The notes under the pieces: generated by a model
What the model saw: the letters and a program-made list of their open reading frames with translations, nothing else
The model's database searches: none
Told to the model about the DNA's origin: nothing
DNA from: Pseudomonadota bacterium
GTDB lineage: Bacteria > Pseudomonadota > Alphaproteobacteria > Rhizobiales > Devosiaceae
Assembly (NCBI GenBank): GCA_023388175.1
Contig: JAEWGT010000017.1
Coordinates: 62,001-126,000, forward strand
Reading direction: 5' to 3'
Length of the DNA: 64,000 bases
In this document: positions 1 through 9,609 of the stretch, piece after piece
Layout: each line of letters opens with the position of its first letter
Numbering within the stretch: position 1 is the first letter of the stretch
Made by a program: the position numbers and the translations under genes

Positions 1-303
1 GGAGTGGCCAGGCGTATCGAGCAGGTTGAGCGTCAGCCCGTCATAGTCGAATGTCATCACCGACGACGTAATGGAAATGCCGCGCTGCTGCTCCATTTCC
101 ATCCAGTCCGATCGCGTTGAACGCTGCCCGGCCTTGCCGCGCACCGCGCCAGCCGACTGGATCGCCCCGGCCGCCGCCAGCAGACGCTCGGTCAGGGTGG
201 TCTTGCCCGCGTCAGGGTGCGAAATGATCGCAAACGTACGGCGCAGACGGAACGGTTCGGTACTGGGCCGGGGCGCGGCCTCGGCGGCGGATACAAGGGA
301 CAT
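1..303 (-). CDS. prfC: Peptide chain release factor 3 (RF3), N-terminal fragment cut by the window edge
   Basis: This is a translational GTPase that recycles RF1/RF2 from the ribosome after peptide release. The reverse strand reads from an ATG at 303 for about 100 codons and runs off the left edge. The G1 P-loop is visible as [12 protein letters not shown], followed by the RF3-typical [18 protein letters not shown] switch region, and the edge falls in the G3 motif DTPGH. The ten or so residues before RRTFAII are low complexity, as is common for this family. SDWME followed by QRGIS distinguishes RF3 from EF-G. The rest of the gene lies outside the window, so intactness cannot be judged. Confidence 0.9.
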   Translation of the reverse strand, partial: MSLVSAAEAAPRPSTEPFRLRRTFAIISHPDAGKTTLTERLLAAAGAIQSAGAVRGKAGQRSTRSDWMEMEQQRGISITSSVMTFDYDGLTLNLLDTPGHS

Positions 304-543
304 GGGACTGCTGGACTGTTAGGCCACGACGCGGACGCGGCAAGATTGGGCGCTATATAGGGGATGGCATCAAGAGGGTCAAATTGCCCCCGCAATCAAG
401 GGCCGCCGGTCTCTCAAAAATCGTCGCAGAGCTCAAATGTGCGGAAGCAAAATGTTGACAAGTCTTAATAAATTATTGCCATCGGGTTGACCGAAAGACC
501 AGCAGCCCAGCATAACGAGTTACTGTCTGGGGGGATCATATCC

Positions 544-3501
544 ATGGTTGCGTTTCGTCCGAGCACACGCTCGCTGTTTCTGTCGGTGTCATTTGCGGTT
601 GTGACGCTCGCTACTATCGCGAACGCATCCGCTCAGCATCAGGTGTGGATCGGCGACGTCAGCTCCGACTGGCGCGACGGCAATAACTGGTCTGGAGGCA
701 CGCCGCCTGCAGCGCCATTCTTTGCCCAGGGATCCAATGGCACTCTGGTTCCACTTGCGCCATTCGCAAACATGCCGAGAATAGACGGGGGTGCACTGAC
801 CATAGGCAATGCCTTGCTCGGCTACTCCCACGAGCAGGGCGGACTGGCACTCACCATAACCAATGGTGCCGAGTTAAACTCGGGATCCGTAGTTGTCGGC
901 GAAGGCCACAACAGCATGCCAATAGCCAATCGCTTCACTCAAAGTGGTGTTGTCGACGTTCTTGGCGCCTCGACATGGAACACAGATAACTTGACCATCG
1001 GCAGCTATGGCGATGGGGTCGTCAACGTCAGCGGCACCAGCAAGATCGTCGCCGGCGCATTGACCCTGGGCACGCATCGAGACAACGCCGAGTTTGGCAA
1101 GGGCGAGTTGACGGTTTCCGGGCCGGGCTCACAGGTGACGGTCACCAGCAATGCCACAGCGATCGGAAACGGCGGCGAGGGCATAATCACGGTCAACGAC
1201 GGTGGCAAGCTAGTCACAGACAGCGCTGCCCTGGGCGTCAATGCGCAGTCGGCAGGCACCGTAACAATCTCCGGTCCAAGCTCTCGGTGGGAACGCGCTG
1301 GCGGCACCTTGAATGTTGGACAGAGCGGCACGGGCAACATTGTTGTCGAAAATGGCGGTGTCGTGTCGTTCCTGAGCGGCGCGGGCAATGTCAACATGGC
1401 GACCAGCAGCGGCTCGAGCGCCACCATCAGCGTCACCGGGAGCGGTAGCCAGTTCAACGCCGGCTGGGTCAATGCCGGCCAGCAATCGACAGCAACCATC
1501 GATGTCAGCAACGGCGGCTTGTTCAAGGCGACATATCTCATGCTGGGCGCGGGCGCGAACGGTGTCGGCACTGCGACATTGTCAGGCTCCGGCAGCGCGA
1601 TCGAGGCCACTCTGACCCGCATTGGCCATCTTGGAGAGGCCAGCCTGACTCTGGCGAACAACGCCGCACTGCGCGGTGAAGTCAATATCGGCAACAGCAG
1701 CAATGTGGCTGGCAAGGGCACGCTGAATATTGGCGCAGTGGCAGGCTCAGCTGCGGCCGCTGCCGGAACAATCGAGGCCGCATCGATTAGCTTCGGGACC
1801 GGAGCGAATACTCTGGTATTCAATCACACCGGAACAAATTATAATTTTGCGTCCAATCTTTCCGGCGGAGCCACCAACACTATACGGCATCTGGCCGGCA
1901 CGACGAACCTTGCGGGCAACGGCGCCGGATTTACCGGCAGCACAATCGTGGATGGCGGCAGGCTCAACCTGCTCCAGGCGCTCGGCGGCACTGTTACCGT
2001 CAACAATACAGGCACATTTGGCGGAACCGGCACGGTCGGGACCACGACCGTCAATAGCGGTGGCACTATCGATACTGGCGGCAAGCTGAACGTGACCGGA
2101 AACCTCACCTTCAGCGCTGGATCGCAATATATCGTTGAAGTCGATAACGGCCATAGCGGAGAGATCGCGGTCACCGGCACGGTCTCGATCACCGATACTG
2201 GTGTCATCGTGCGGCCGGTCGGCATGCAACACGCCACGGAGTCGCACAGGGTATTGAGCGGCTCGTTGCTGACCGACACCTTCGCGGGCATCTCCTCTAC
2301 CAGCGCCTTTGTCGATGCGCGGCTGGATTATTCAAAGGCCAACGAAATCTGGGTGGAGTTGCAACGCAACGACGTCAAGTTCGACGAGGTCGCCAGTAAT
2401 GCCAATCAGCAGGGCGTCGGCCAGGTGATGACCAATCTGCCGCTGAGCAATCCGCTGGTCGTGGCCATGACGTCCCTCAGCGCTCCTGAAGCGCAAAAGG
2501 CGCTGGACGAATTGTCCGGGGATGCAAGCAGCACGGTGAGCACCGTCGGTTCGCAGGTCGCAGGCCAGGTTCAGGGCGTGGTGATGAACCGCGTCCGACA
2601 GTCATTCTCGGCACTCGGCTCGGGCGGCAGCTCGGTGTCGTCGTACTGGCCGGGTGGCTATGATGGGAACGACGAAGACAGCATGCAGACAACCTTCTGG
2701 CTGCAAGGTCTTGGCGAATATACCCATATCCGCCCCACGGCAGCCGCTGGCGGCATGGACGCAGGAACCGGCGGCGTTCTGGGCGGCGGTGACATCCTGC
2801 TGGACGATTGGCGCATCGGCGCAGTCGCCGGTTATACCGGCACCAGCTTCAACGCGCTGGGGCGGTCGGCGAAGGGTAATGTTCAGAACCTGCATGCGGG
2901 CATCTATGCCGGAGCGGAACTTGACGCGGTGCGCCTGCAATTCAATGCGCTCCAGACATGGCACAGCATTGCCTCGACCCGTAATGTCACCATTGGCGGT
3001 TTCACCGATACGCTGACCGCAGACTACGCCGCCCGCACCTCCCTGCTCTATGGCGAACTGGGATATTCGTTTGATCTGGGCAGCACCCGGATCGAGCCTT
3101 TTGGCTCGGCCAGCTACACACTAACACAGACCGATGCCTATGCAGAGGCCGGCGGCGCCGCCGCATTAACCAGCGCAGCAACCAGCAATGAATCCGTGAC
3201 CACCGTGGTCGGATTGCGTTCGAGCGCTTCGATCGCAGTGCAGGATAAGCTGGTAACGTTGAATGGCATGCTCGGCTGGCAGCACCAGTCCGGTCAGGCG
3301 CCGACGTCCCAGTACACTTTGGCCGGCAGCACACCGTTCACCGTCACTGGAGCCAACACCGCGAGCAATGCGCTGGTGTATGAGGCCGGCATAAATCTGG
3401 ACCTGAGCGAGCAGTTCAATGTTGACGTAGTGTATTCCGGGCGCCTGTCATCGGACGACCTGTCACACGGCATCAAGGGCATCATCGCCGCAAGCTTCTA
3501 G
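544..3501 (+). CDS. Type Va autotransporter with repeat-rich beta-helical passenger
   Basis: A 985-aa secreted or surface protein. I chose the ATG at 544 because GGGGGA sits about 9 bases upstream and a clear Sec signal peptide ending in ANASA follows directly. The TTG at 487 would add 19 unconvincing residues. Residues of about 40-480 are successive Gly/Asn/Thr/Ser-rich turns of the kind GxGxVxVSGxGS and LxIGxxGxG, matching the T5SS/PEP-CTERM-associated and autotransporter beta-strand repeats (family knowledge). The last 270 residues or so, beginning near FWLQGLGEYTH, are the translocating beta-barrel, and the protein ends in Phe as expected for BAM recognition. No protease triad or other enzyme motif is visible, so adhesion or surface display is an inference. 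It stands alone between prfC and a convergent Hpt gene. Confidence 0.85.
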   Translation: MVAFRPSTRSLFLSVSFAVVTLATIANASAQHQVWIGDVSSDWRDGNNWSGGTPPAAPFFAQGSNGTLVPLAPFANMPRIDGGALTIGNALLGYSHEQGGLALTITNGAELNSGSVVVGEGHNSMPIANRFTQSGVVDVLGASTWNTDNLTIGSYGDGVVNVSGTSKIVAGALTLGTHRDNAEFGKGELTVSGPGSQVTVTSNATAIGNGGEGIITVNDGGKLVTDSAALGVNAQSAGTVTISGPSSRWERAGGTLNVGQSGTGNIVVENGGVVSFLSGAGNVNMATSSGSSATISVTGSGSQFNAGWVNAGQQSTATIDVSNGGLFKATYLMLGAGANGVGTATLSGSGSAIEATLTRIGHLGEASLTLANNAALRGEVNIGNSSNVAGKGTLNIGAVAGSAAAAAGTIEAASISFGTGANTLVFNHTGTNYNFASNLSGGATNTIRHLAGTTNLAGNGAGFTGSTIVDGGRLNLLQALGGTVTVNNTGTFGGTGTVGTTTVNSGGTIDTGGKLNVTGNLTFSAGSQYIVEVDNGHSGEIAVTGTVSITDTGVIVRPVGMQHATESHRVLSGSLLTDTFAGISSTSAFVDARLDYSKANEIWVELQRNDVKFDEVASNANQQGVGQVMTNLPLSNPLVVAMTSLSAPEAQKALDELSGDASSTVSTVGSQVAGQVQGVVMNRVRQSFSALGSGGSSVSSYWPGGYDGNDEDSMQTTFWLQGLGEYTHIRPTAAAGGMDAGTGGVLGGGDILLDDWRIGAVAGYTGTSFNALGRSAKGNVQNLHAGIYAGAELDAVRLQFNALQTWHSIASTRNVTIGGFTDTLTADYAARTSLLYGELGYSFDLGSTRIEPFGSASYTLTQTDAYAEAGGAAALTSAATSNESVTTVVGLRSSASIAVQDKLVTLNGMLGWQHQSGQAPTSQYTLAGSTPFTVTGANTASNALVYEAGINLDLSEQFNVDVVYSGRLSSDDLSHGIKGIIAASF

Positions 3502-3538
3502 GTCTCGCGCCTTCGGGCCAATCAGAAGCGGCAAGGGC

Positions 3539-3562
3539 TGCGGACGTGTTGCAACGTCCGCA
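3539..3562. terminator. Hairpin between convergent genes
   Basis: A perfect 9-bp inverted repeat (TGCGGACGT/ACGTCCGCA) with a 6-nt loop lies between the autotransporter stop (3501) and the Hpt stop (3594). There is no strong T-run on either side, so it may be a weak bidirectional terminator or an RNA-end stabiliser. Confidence 0.4.
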
Positions 3563-3593
3563 ATTCAACGCCGCAGCAGCGCAGCCGCGGGGC

Positions 3594-3983
3594 TTAAACG
3601 GCCCTGTCGGCAAGCAGGCGGGCGATGAAGCCGCGGACGTCCTCAACCACCATGCCCATATCCGCGATACGCTCGGATGTGATTGGCTCGCCGTGGCGCA
3701 ATTGCGCTTCAAGCGCTTTTGCCTGATCGGCAACACCCCAGGCGCCAACACCGGCGGCAGCACCCTTGATGGCATGCAGGTTTATCGCCAGGTCATCGAA
3801 GCTGCTCGCCAGTTTCAGGCGACCGAAATAGGTTGAAAGCGTCGTGTCGAACAGGCGCAGGATTTCCAGTTCAAGATTTTCGTCGCCAAGGCATTGTTTG
3901 GCCAGATGCACCAGATCCACTGGCCTGACGACCTTGCTGGGTGCCGATATATCCGCCGCTTCGACAAAAGCACGCTGCGCCAT
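3594..3983 (-). CDS. Hpt (histidine phosphotransfer) domain protein
   Basis: A 129-aa single-domain phosphotransfer protein that would carry a phosphoryl group between a hybrid sensor kinase and a response regulator in the cytoplasm. The core is a four-helix Hpt bundle. The phospho-accepting His lies in LHAIKGAAAGVGA, the standard H-x-x-K-G-x-A motif, followed by the conserved A..LE helix. The ATG at 3983 is preceded by a perfect AGGAGG eight bases upstream, so longer readings reaching 4247 are rejected. No kinase or receiver gene is adjacent, so its partners are unknown. It is divergent from the giant hendecad protein gene and shares a 369-bp upstream region with it. Confidence 0.85.
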   Translation of the reverse strand: MAQRAFVEAADISAPSKVVRPVDLVHLAKQCLGDENLELEILRLFDTTLSTYFGRLKLASSFDDLAINLHAIKGAAAGVGAWGVADQAKALEAQLRHGEPITSERIADMGMVVEDVRGFIARLLADRAV

Positions 3984-4352
3984 GCTGGCACCCTCCTGAA
4001 CGCGGCGGATACGCGCGTCTTCCTCAGGAAGACCAATTCCGCCGCGATCTACACTAGGATTGCCGGATGAACAGGTGATTAAGCCACATCTTCGCCTTTG
4101 TTTGCCCGTCAATTCCTTAACGTTTCCCACCCAAAAATTAACCTTTGGGTAAGAAAACGTTCGGTTTGCATAAAATTGAATGTATGAATGGGCTTTGAAC
4201 CAGCGCGCGGCGGCGAGGGTTGGGGGGATGATGCGGGGCATTTGCATCGAATTGTTCCAAAATGGCTTTGGGCCCCTAAAGGGCTATTGAGTCATGACAA
4301 CTCCCGAAATCCGCCTTGTCGCTGATATGCCGACGCGAGAGTTGTAAAGAGT
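3984..4352. other. 369-bp divergent intergenic region with a CtrA-like site
   Basis: This holds the divergent promoters of the Hpt gene and the hendecad protein gene. It is locally AT-rich at about 4110-4190. At 4138-4152 it carries TTAA-N7-GTAA, one base away from the CtrA consensus TTAA-N7-TTAA, with another TTAAC at 4117-4121. A GAGTC (CcrM GANTC) site lies at 4290-4294. No small gene is convincing here. Confidence 0.4.
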
Positions 4353-7300
4353 ATGGCGAAGAACCCGACCCCACAGAACGATCCCGCCGCCCTGGCCTTT
4401 TCGGCCGTTGAGGACGCTCTCAAGGACTCCGTGTTCAGTCTGGACAGTTCCACACCCCCCGCTTCCGAGCGCAGGCCTGCCGAAGCCACTCGGTCCGAAC
4501 GCCTGCGCGCCGCCGACAAGATTGCCCAGCAGGCCGGCGCCGTCGCGAATGACGACCGCATTTCGACCTCCAAGCTGCTCTATGGCCTGCAGGCACGCTC
4601 GTCCTCGGCCCCAACCTGGCTGGCCCTGCTGCTGTCCATCGTCTGGGTGACCGCCACTGGCGTGGTCGCCTGGCTGCGTCTCGGGCCGCAGATGGCTGAT
4701 TTGGGCACCTTTGTCAGCTCCATCGAATTTGTGGCCGTGCTGGCCATCATGGTCCTGCCGGTCCTCGGCTTCTTTGGCGTGGCTACCTTGTTCCGCCGGG
4801 CTGCCGATCTGCGCAATGCAGCCTCTTCGATCACCCAGGCCGCCATTCGCCTTGCCGAGCCAGAAGTAACCGCCGCCGATAAGGTCGCTTCGGTGGGCCA
4901 GGCCGTCCGCCGCGAGGTCAATGCCTTGGGCGATGGCCTCGAACGCGCGCTGTCTCGTGCAGGCGAACTCGAAGTGATGATCCATAACGAGGTCACCGCG
5001 CTCGAACGCACCTATTCGGACAATGAATCACGCATGCGCGCACTGATCGCCGAGCTGGCCAGCCAGCGCGAAAGCGTGCTGACCAATACCGAGCGCGTCC
5101 GCGAAGCCATTACAGAAAGCCATACCGGCCTGGTCTTCGACCTCGACATGATCAGCCAGCGCATTTCCGGCACTATCGTGGAAAGCGGCGGCAATCTGAC
5201 CCGAGCGCTGGAAACAGCCGGCAACACGCTCAACAACGGCTTCAACGAGCGCGCCGACAGCTTCGTCAATCTCGTCGAAAACCGCACCACCGACTTCCTC
5301 GGCGTACTCGACCAGCGCTCCGACCGCCTGTCCCTCGGCTTCGAGGAGCAGACCGCCGCCATGGAGCGTACTCTGGACGCTCGCGCGGCCCAGCTCAATT
5401 CTGGCATCGAAGAGCGCATCGCCATCCTCGGCGACGCCCTCGACGCCCATGCCGGCAGCATTGCGTCGGCAATCGAGGCCCGCACCCAGCAGATCACCGA
5501 CCGCACCGATGCCGTCACCGCCAACTTTGAAGATCGCTCACGCACCATTGCCGGCCTGATCGAGTCGCGCACCGGCGAACTGGCCTCGGCACTGGATGAA
5601 CGTACCCTGTCGCTGGCCAACCTCCTGACCGATGGCGGCGCCTCGCTGCTCGATCAGTTGCACAATCGCGGCGATCAGGTGAGCGCGGCTCTGGCCGAAA
5701 TCGGCGGGCGTGTCGCAGGCGACATTTCCAGCCGCGCCACCGAGGCCGAACTGTTGCTGGCCACCATGACCCGCCAGCTCGATGAATCCGTTTCCATCCA
5801 GCTCAATTCGCTGGACAGCCGCCTGCAATCGGCAATCATCGAGATCAATGGCGCGCTGGATGACACATCGGAGCGTGCGCGCCTCACCCTGTCCACCGCC
5901 GGTCAGGACTCGCTCAGCCTGTTTGACAGCCGCCTGACCGAAATCACCGGCCTGCTCGACGAGAAGCTGCATGCGCTCGACAATGTCATCGGCAACAAGG
6001 GCGAGAACCTAATCTCGCGTCTTGATGAGCAGGGCACCAGCTTTGCCGCCCGTGCCAATGTGCTGGAGATGGCGCTTAACGAGGAATCCGGCCGCTTTAA
6101 CGACATCGTTGCCGAGCGCACCCGTGAGCTGGGCGAGGTTCTGGGCGCCAAGACCAAGTCGGTCACCGAAGCCCTCGACAGCCGCACCCGCGAAATCGCC
6201 GATACTCTGGACAAGAATGCCGATCTGATCGCCGAAACCTTCGACAGCCGTGCTGGCCACATCGACCAGATCCTGGCCAGCCGCGCCAGCGAAGTGGCCG
6301 AAACCATCGGCGCCCGTACCAGCGAACTCGACCAGACACTGGCTGCCCGCTCGTCGGAAATCGTGGGCTCGATCACCACCCGCTCGGAAGAACTGCGTCA
6401 GGGACTCGACGCGCGAACTGCCGAAATCGCCGAATCCATCGCCGCGCGCTCCTCAGAGCTGCAGCAGGCCCTTGCAGCGCAATCCACCGAGATGAACGAG
6501 GCCATCCGCACGCGTTCGCAGGAACTGGGCCAGACCCTTGGCACAGGCACGCAGGCCTTCGACCAGGCCATTGCCGGCCGCACCCAGCGCCTCGCCGATA
6601 CGCTGTCCGAGCGCACCAATGCGCTGTCGCTGGAGCTGGAAACCCGCACCAACGACCTGTCCGCGCAGATCGACGAGCGCGCTGGCACGCTGGTCAGCCG
6701 CCTCGACGAACGGACGCAGGACCTCTCCGGCGTCCTCGACACCCGCACACAGGAACTTGCCAGCGCGGTTCAGGACCGCACCCACCTGCTCTCCGAGGCG
6801 CTCGCAACCCGCACTCAGGCTCTGTCCGACACTCTCGCCACCCACACGACCTCGATTGGCGAGACCATCGGCCTGCACACATCCGAACTCGCGGAAACGC
6901 TCGATCAACACGGCGCCAATGCCCGCCAGAGCATCGACGCCTCGCTGCGGCAGGTCACGAGCACCATGGAGACCCGGCTCAACGATATGTCGAGCATGGT
7001 TTCCTCCAAGGTCGCCGAGGTCAATTCGAGCCTTGGCGACGGTCTTGACACCGCCCTCACCCGTCTGTCCGACGCCGAAAAGGGCGTTGCTGCCAGCATC
7101 GAGCATGCCAGCCAGAGCGTTGGCGAAAGCGCCCGTCATGCGGCCGCCCTCATCGAAAGCGGCGTGACATCGGCGCGCAACGCCATTGCCGAAATGGTCG
7201 ATCAGCGTCTGGGCACCCTGCCCGAGGCGATCACGGCCCGCGCCGACATTACGGCCGAACGGCTCTCTGCGCTCAATGCCTCGATCAGCACCTCGATCAC

Positions 7301-9548
7301 CCAGTCCATGGCCGACCTTGAGGCCGGCGCCGACCGCATCGAGGAAACCATCGCCACCCGCATCACGTCCGCCGCGCAGGCTATTTCGGAGAATGTGGAA
7401 AGCTCCGCGACCCGCATGGATGTGTCGGTGCGCGACGCGCTCGACCAGATTCGCCTCGCCGCTGCCAATATCGACCAGATCGTCTCGGTCAAGGCCGTGG
7501 GCGCGGTGGACGCCATCGAAGGCCGTCTGTCCGACATCAACCGGTCGGTCGAAGAAAAAACCACTCACTTCGCCAATCTCGTTACCGAGCGTTCGGCCGA
7601 TCTGGAAAATGCGCTGGCCAGCCATGGCAATCTGCTGCGCGACGCCCTGGCGGACAATTCCCGCGAAGCCGAGCAGATCATGTCTGCCTCGACCACGCGC
7701 ATTCTCAGCGACGTCACCAACGCACTCAACAAGCTCAACGATTCCAATCTGCTGCTACAGCGCGTTCTCGATGCGTCGACGGCCAACCTGGCCAGCCTCG
7801 AAACCAGCGTTGCCCAGCAGACGGCGGCCTATTCCAGCACCATGCGCGAAGCCATGGGCCAGACCGAACAGGCCGGCACCATGGTCACCCAGCATGTGGG
7901 CGCGCTGCAAAACACCATTCGAGGCATGGTCGAGCAGTTCTCGTCCATTCTGGGCCGGCTCGACACCGAGGCCGTGGGGCTCACCCAGGCGTCTCAAGCT
8001 CTGGAAAGCAGCAGCAGCACCGCGCTCGAAAATCTGGAAGACCGCCGCAGCGCCATGGACGCGCTGGCACACAGCTTTGCCGCCCGTGCCGACGACATCG
8101 ATGGCCGCATGCGCCTGTTTGCGCAGACCATCGCCGACACAGTCAACGATACGGAACGTCGCCTAATTTCCGCGCGCCGGGCCATGGACGAGGCGTTGCA
8201 GGCAACGTCGCATTCGGTCCATGACGTTCTTGAGGAAACCACCACTGCGGTCACCGGCGCGCTGGAGAGCAATTCCAACGCCGTTACCAACGCACTTTAT
8301 GCAACCAATGAGCGCTTCTCCGGCCAGCTCAATGCAAATGTCTCGCAGATGGACAATGCAGTGCGCCGCGCCGCCGATGCAGCCGCCATGGCGCTGGAGG
8401 ACAATGCCGCCAAGGTCAGCGATGTGCTGACCTCCACGGCAAGCACCGTCACAGACGTGCTGACCTCTACCACCAGCACCCTGGCCGATACCATTTCGGA
8501 GTCCACCAATTCGGTCCGCAGCGCCATTGCCTCCAATACCGGGCAACTGCGCCGCGCCCTCGACGAAACCACGGGCGAAGTCACCGGCAAGCTGGGTGAG
8601 TTCCACGCGGTTGCTGACGATGAGGGCCGTCGCGCCACGGCTGCCTTGCAGGATGCCCAGCAGCGCATGGTCGGTGAAGTCCAGCGCGCCATCGAAGACG
8701 CCACCCAGCGCTTTGCAGAAACCGCCCGGGCCATGCGTGAAACGGCCCGCGAAGTCGGCGGCGAACTCGAAGCGACCCGCGCCGAGCTGGCGCGCGGCGT
8801 CAACGAACTGCCGGAAGAAACCCGTGCCAGCGCCGCTGCAATGCGCCGCGTCGTTGCCGAACAGATCGAGGCGCTGAGCGAGCTCAACGCCATCGTGCGC
8901 TCGCAGCCGGCAAGCCACGACCTCACCGATCGCCGGGCGCCGCAGCGCGCCCCGCGTCAGCCCGAAACACCCGCCTACCAGCCGCCGCGCCAGCCCGAGC
9001 CACAGCGTGAAACTTATCGCGCCGAGCCAGCTCCGGCCCGCCAGCCGCTGGCAGACCCGATCCGCTCTTCGGCGGCCGTCGTCGAACAGCCGGTGCCCGC
9101 ACCGGCTCCGGTGGCGCAGAGCCCCGCCCCTGCCCCACAGCAGAACGAAGGCGGCTGGCTGCGCGATGTGCTGCGCAATGCGTCGGCCAATCAGGCCGGT
9201 TCGACAGCGCCGCAGGGCCTCTCCGGTCTCAGCGAGGAAATCGTCCGGTCGATCGATGATGCTGCCCTGGCGGAAGCCTGGTCGCGCTATCAGGCCGGCG
9301 AATCCAATGTCTTCACTCGCCGCATCTATTCGCTGACCGGTCAGGGCACCTATGACGAAGTCCGCAAGCGCATCCAGCGCGAACCAGATTTCGCCCGCAC
9401 CGCACAGGCCTATATGAGCGAGTTCGAACAGCTCCTGAAGCGCGCAGCAGCCGGCCCGAATCCCGCCGCCGAAACCCGCGACTATCTGCTGTCCGAACGC
9501 GGCAAGGTCTATACCACCCTCGCCCATGCGAGTGGCCGATTGAGCTGA
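4353..9548 (+). CDS. Giant membrane-anchored hendecad-repeat protein, candidate growth pole ring protein (GPR/RgsE-like)
   Basis: This 1731-aa protein has two N-terminal membrane helices (about residues 89-109 and 125-147) and then about 1350 residues of helix-forming repeats. Residues 588-862 (6114-6938) are 25 uninterrupted 11-residue units of the form xR(T/S)xE(L/I)xxx(L/I)x. Another run with one 7-residue slip lies near residues 300-450. A Pro/Gln-rich linker (about 1515-1598) precedes a compact conserved-looking C-terminal domain (about 1600-1731) containing FTRRIYSLTGQGTYDEVRKR. Apolipoprotein-like 11-mers, two N-terminal TM segments and very large size are the published hallmarks of Agrobacterium GPR (RgsE in Sinorhizobium), which forms a ring at the growing pole. 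Homology is inferred from architecture. The protein may organise polar peptidoglycan synthesis at the inner membrane. The ATG at 4353 has only a weak GTAAAGAG upstream. Confidence 0.75.
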   Translation: MAKNPTPQNDPAALAFSAVEDALKDSVFSLDSSTPPASERRPAEATRSERLRAADKIAQQAGAVANDDRISTSKLLYGLQARSSSAPTWLALLLSIVWVTATGVVAWLRLGPQMADLGTFVSSIEFVAVLAIMVLPVLGFFGVATLFRRAADLRNAASSITQAAIRLAEPEVTAADKVASVGQAVRREVNALGDGLERALSRAGELEVMIHNEVTALERTYSDNESRMRALIAELASQRESVLTNTERVREAITESHTGLVFDLDMISQRISGTIVESGGNLTRALETAGNTLNNGFNERADSFVNLVENRTTDFLGVLDQRSDRLSLGFEEQTAAMERTLDARAAQLNSGIEERIAILGDALDAHAGSIASAIEARTQQITDRTDAVTANFEDRSRTIAGLIESRTGELASALDERTLSLANLLTDGGASLLDQLHNRGDQVSAALAEIGGRVAGDISSRATEAELLLATMTRQLDESVSIQLNSLDSRLQSAIIEINGALDDTSERARLTLSTAGQDSLSLFDSRLTEITGLLDEKLHALDNVIGNKGENLISRLDEQGTSFAARANVLEMALNEESGRFNDIVAERTRELGEVLGAKTKSVTEALDSRTREIADTLDKNADLIAETFDSRAGHIDQILASRASEVAETIGARTSELDQTLAARSSEIVGSITTRSEELRQGLDARTAEIAESIAARSSELQQALAAQSTEMNEAIRTRSQELGQTLGTGTQAFDQAIAGRTQRLADTLSERTNALSLELETRTNDLSAQIDERAGTLVSRLDERTQDLSGVLDTRTQELASAVQDRTHLLSEALATRTQALSDTLATHTTSIGETIGLHTSELAETLDQHGANARQSIDASLRQVTSTMETRLNDMSSMVSSKVAEVNSSLGDGLDTALTRLSDAEKGVAASIEHASQSVGESARHAAALIESGVTSARNAIAEMVDQRLGTLPEAITARADITAERLSALNASISTSITQSMADLEAGADRIEETIATRITSAAQAISENVESSATRMDVSVRDALDQIRLAAANIDQIVSVKAVGAVDAIEGRLSDINRSVEEKTTHFANLVTERSADLENALASHGNLLRDALADNSREAEQIMSASTTRILSDVTNALNKLNDSNLLLQRVLDASTANLASLETSVAQQTAAYSSTMREAMGQTEQAGTMVTQHVGALQNTIRGMVEQFSSILGRLDTEAVGLTQASQALESSSSTALENLEDRRSAMDALAHSFAARADDIDGRMRLFAQTIADTVNDTERRLISARRAMDEALQATSHSVHDVLEETTTAVTGALESNSNAVTNALYATNERFSGQLNANVSQMDNAVRRAADAAAMALEDNAAKVSDVLTSTASTVTDVLTSTTSTLADTISESTNSVRSAIASNTGQLRRALDETTGEVTGKLGEFHAVADDEGRRATAALQDAQQRMVGEVQRAIEDATQRFAETARAMRETAREVGGELEATRAELARGVNELPEETRASAAAMRRVVAEQIEALSELNAIVRSQPASHDLTDRRAPQRAPRQPETPAYQPPRQPEPQRETYRAEPAPARQPLADPIRSSAAVVEQPVPAPAPVAQSPAPAPQQNEGGWLRDVLRNASANQAGSTAPQGLSGLSEEIVRSIDDAALAEAWSRYQAGESNVFTRRIYSLTGQGTYDEVRKRIQREPDFARTAQAYMSEFEQLLKRAAAGPNPAAETRDYLLSERGKVYTTLAHASGRLS
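6114..6938 (+). repeat. 25 tandem 33-bp coding units (hendecad array)
   Basis: Within the giant protein gene, 25 consecutive in-frame 33-bp units encode 11-residue repeats starting at ERTRELGEVLG and ending at QHGANARQSID. The repetition is at protein level: Arg at position 2, Thr/Ser at 3, and hydrophobics at 6 and 10. The DNA units have diverged, so this is an old repeat rather than a recent microsatellite-type expansion. Confidence 0.85.
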
Positions 9549-9565
9549 TCGCCCTACAGTGACCC

Positions 9566-9599
9566 CAAAAGCCCCGGCATAGTCCGGGGCTTTTTTTTT
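9566..9599. terminator. Strong Rho-independent terminator
   Basis: The stem GCCCCGG/CCGGGGC with loop CATAGT is followed by nine T on the plus strand and preceded by AAAA (T-run for the minus strand). It ends the hendecad gene and can also serve the convergent LysR gene. Confidence 0.9.
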
Positions 9600-9609
9600 A
9601 TGGGTCCAC

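Noticed and set aside
1005..1823. 272-aa minus-strand ORF inside the autotransporter
   Set aside because: It is the antisense shadow of a GC-rich repeat region, with Pro/Leu-rich low-complexity translation and no ribosome site.
6114..6938. 33-bp periodicity considered as a CRISPR or satellite array
   Set aside because: The units are in-frame coding repeats that are diverged at DNA level, with no conserved repeat/spacer pattern.
8163..9527. 454-aa minus-strand ORF opposite the hendecad protein
   Set aside because: The translation is an antisense shadow of the repeats. The plus frame has clear heptad/hendecad logic, TM helices and a terminator.
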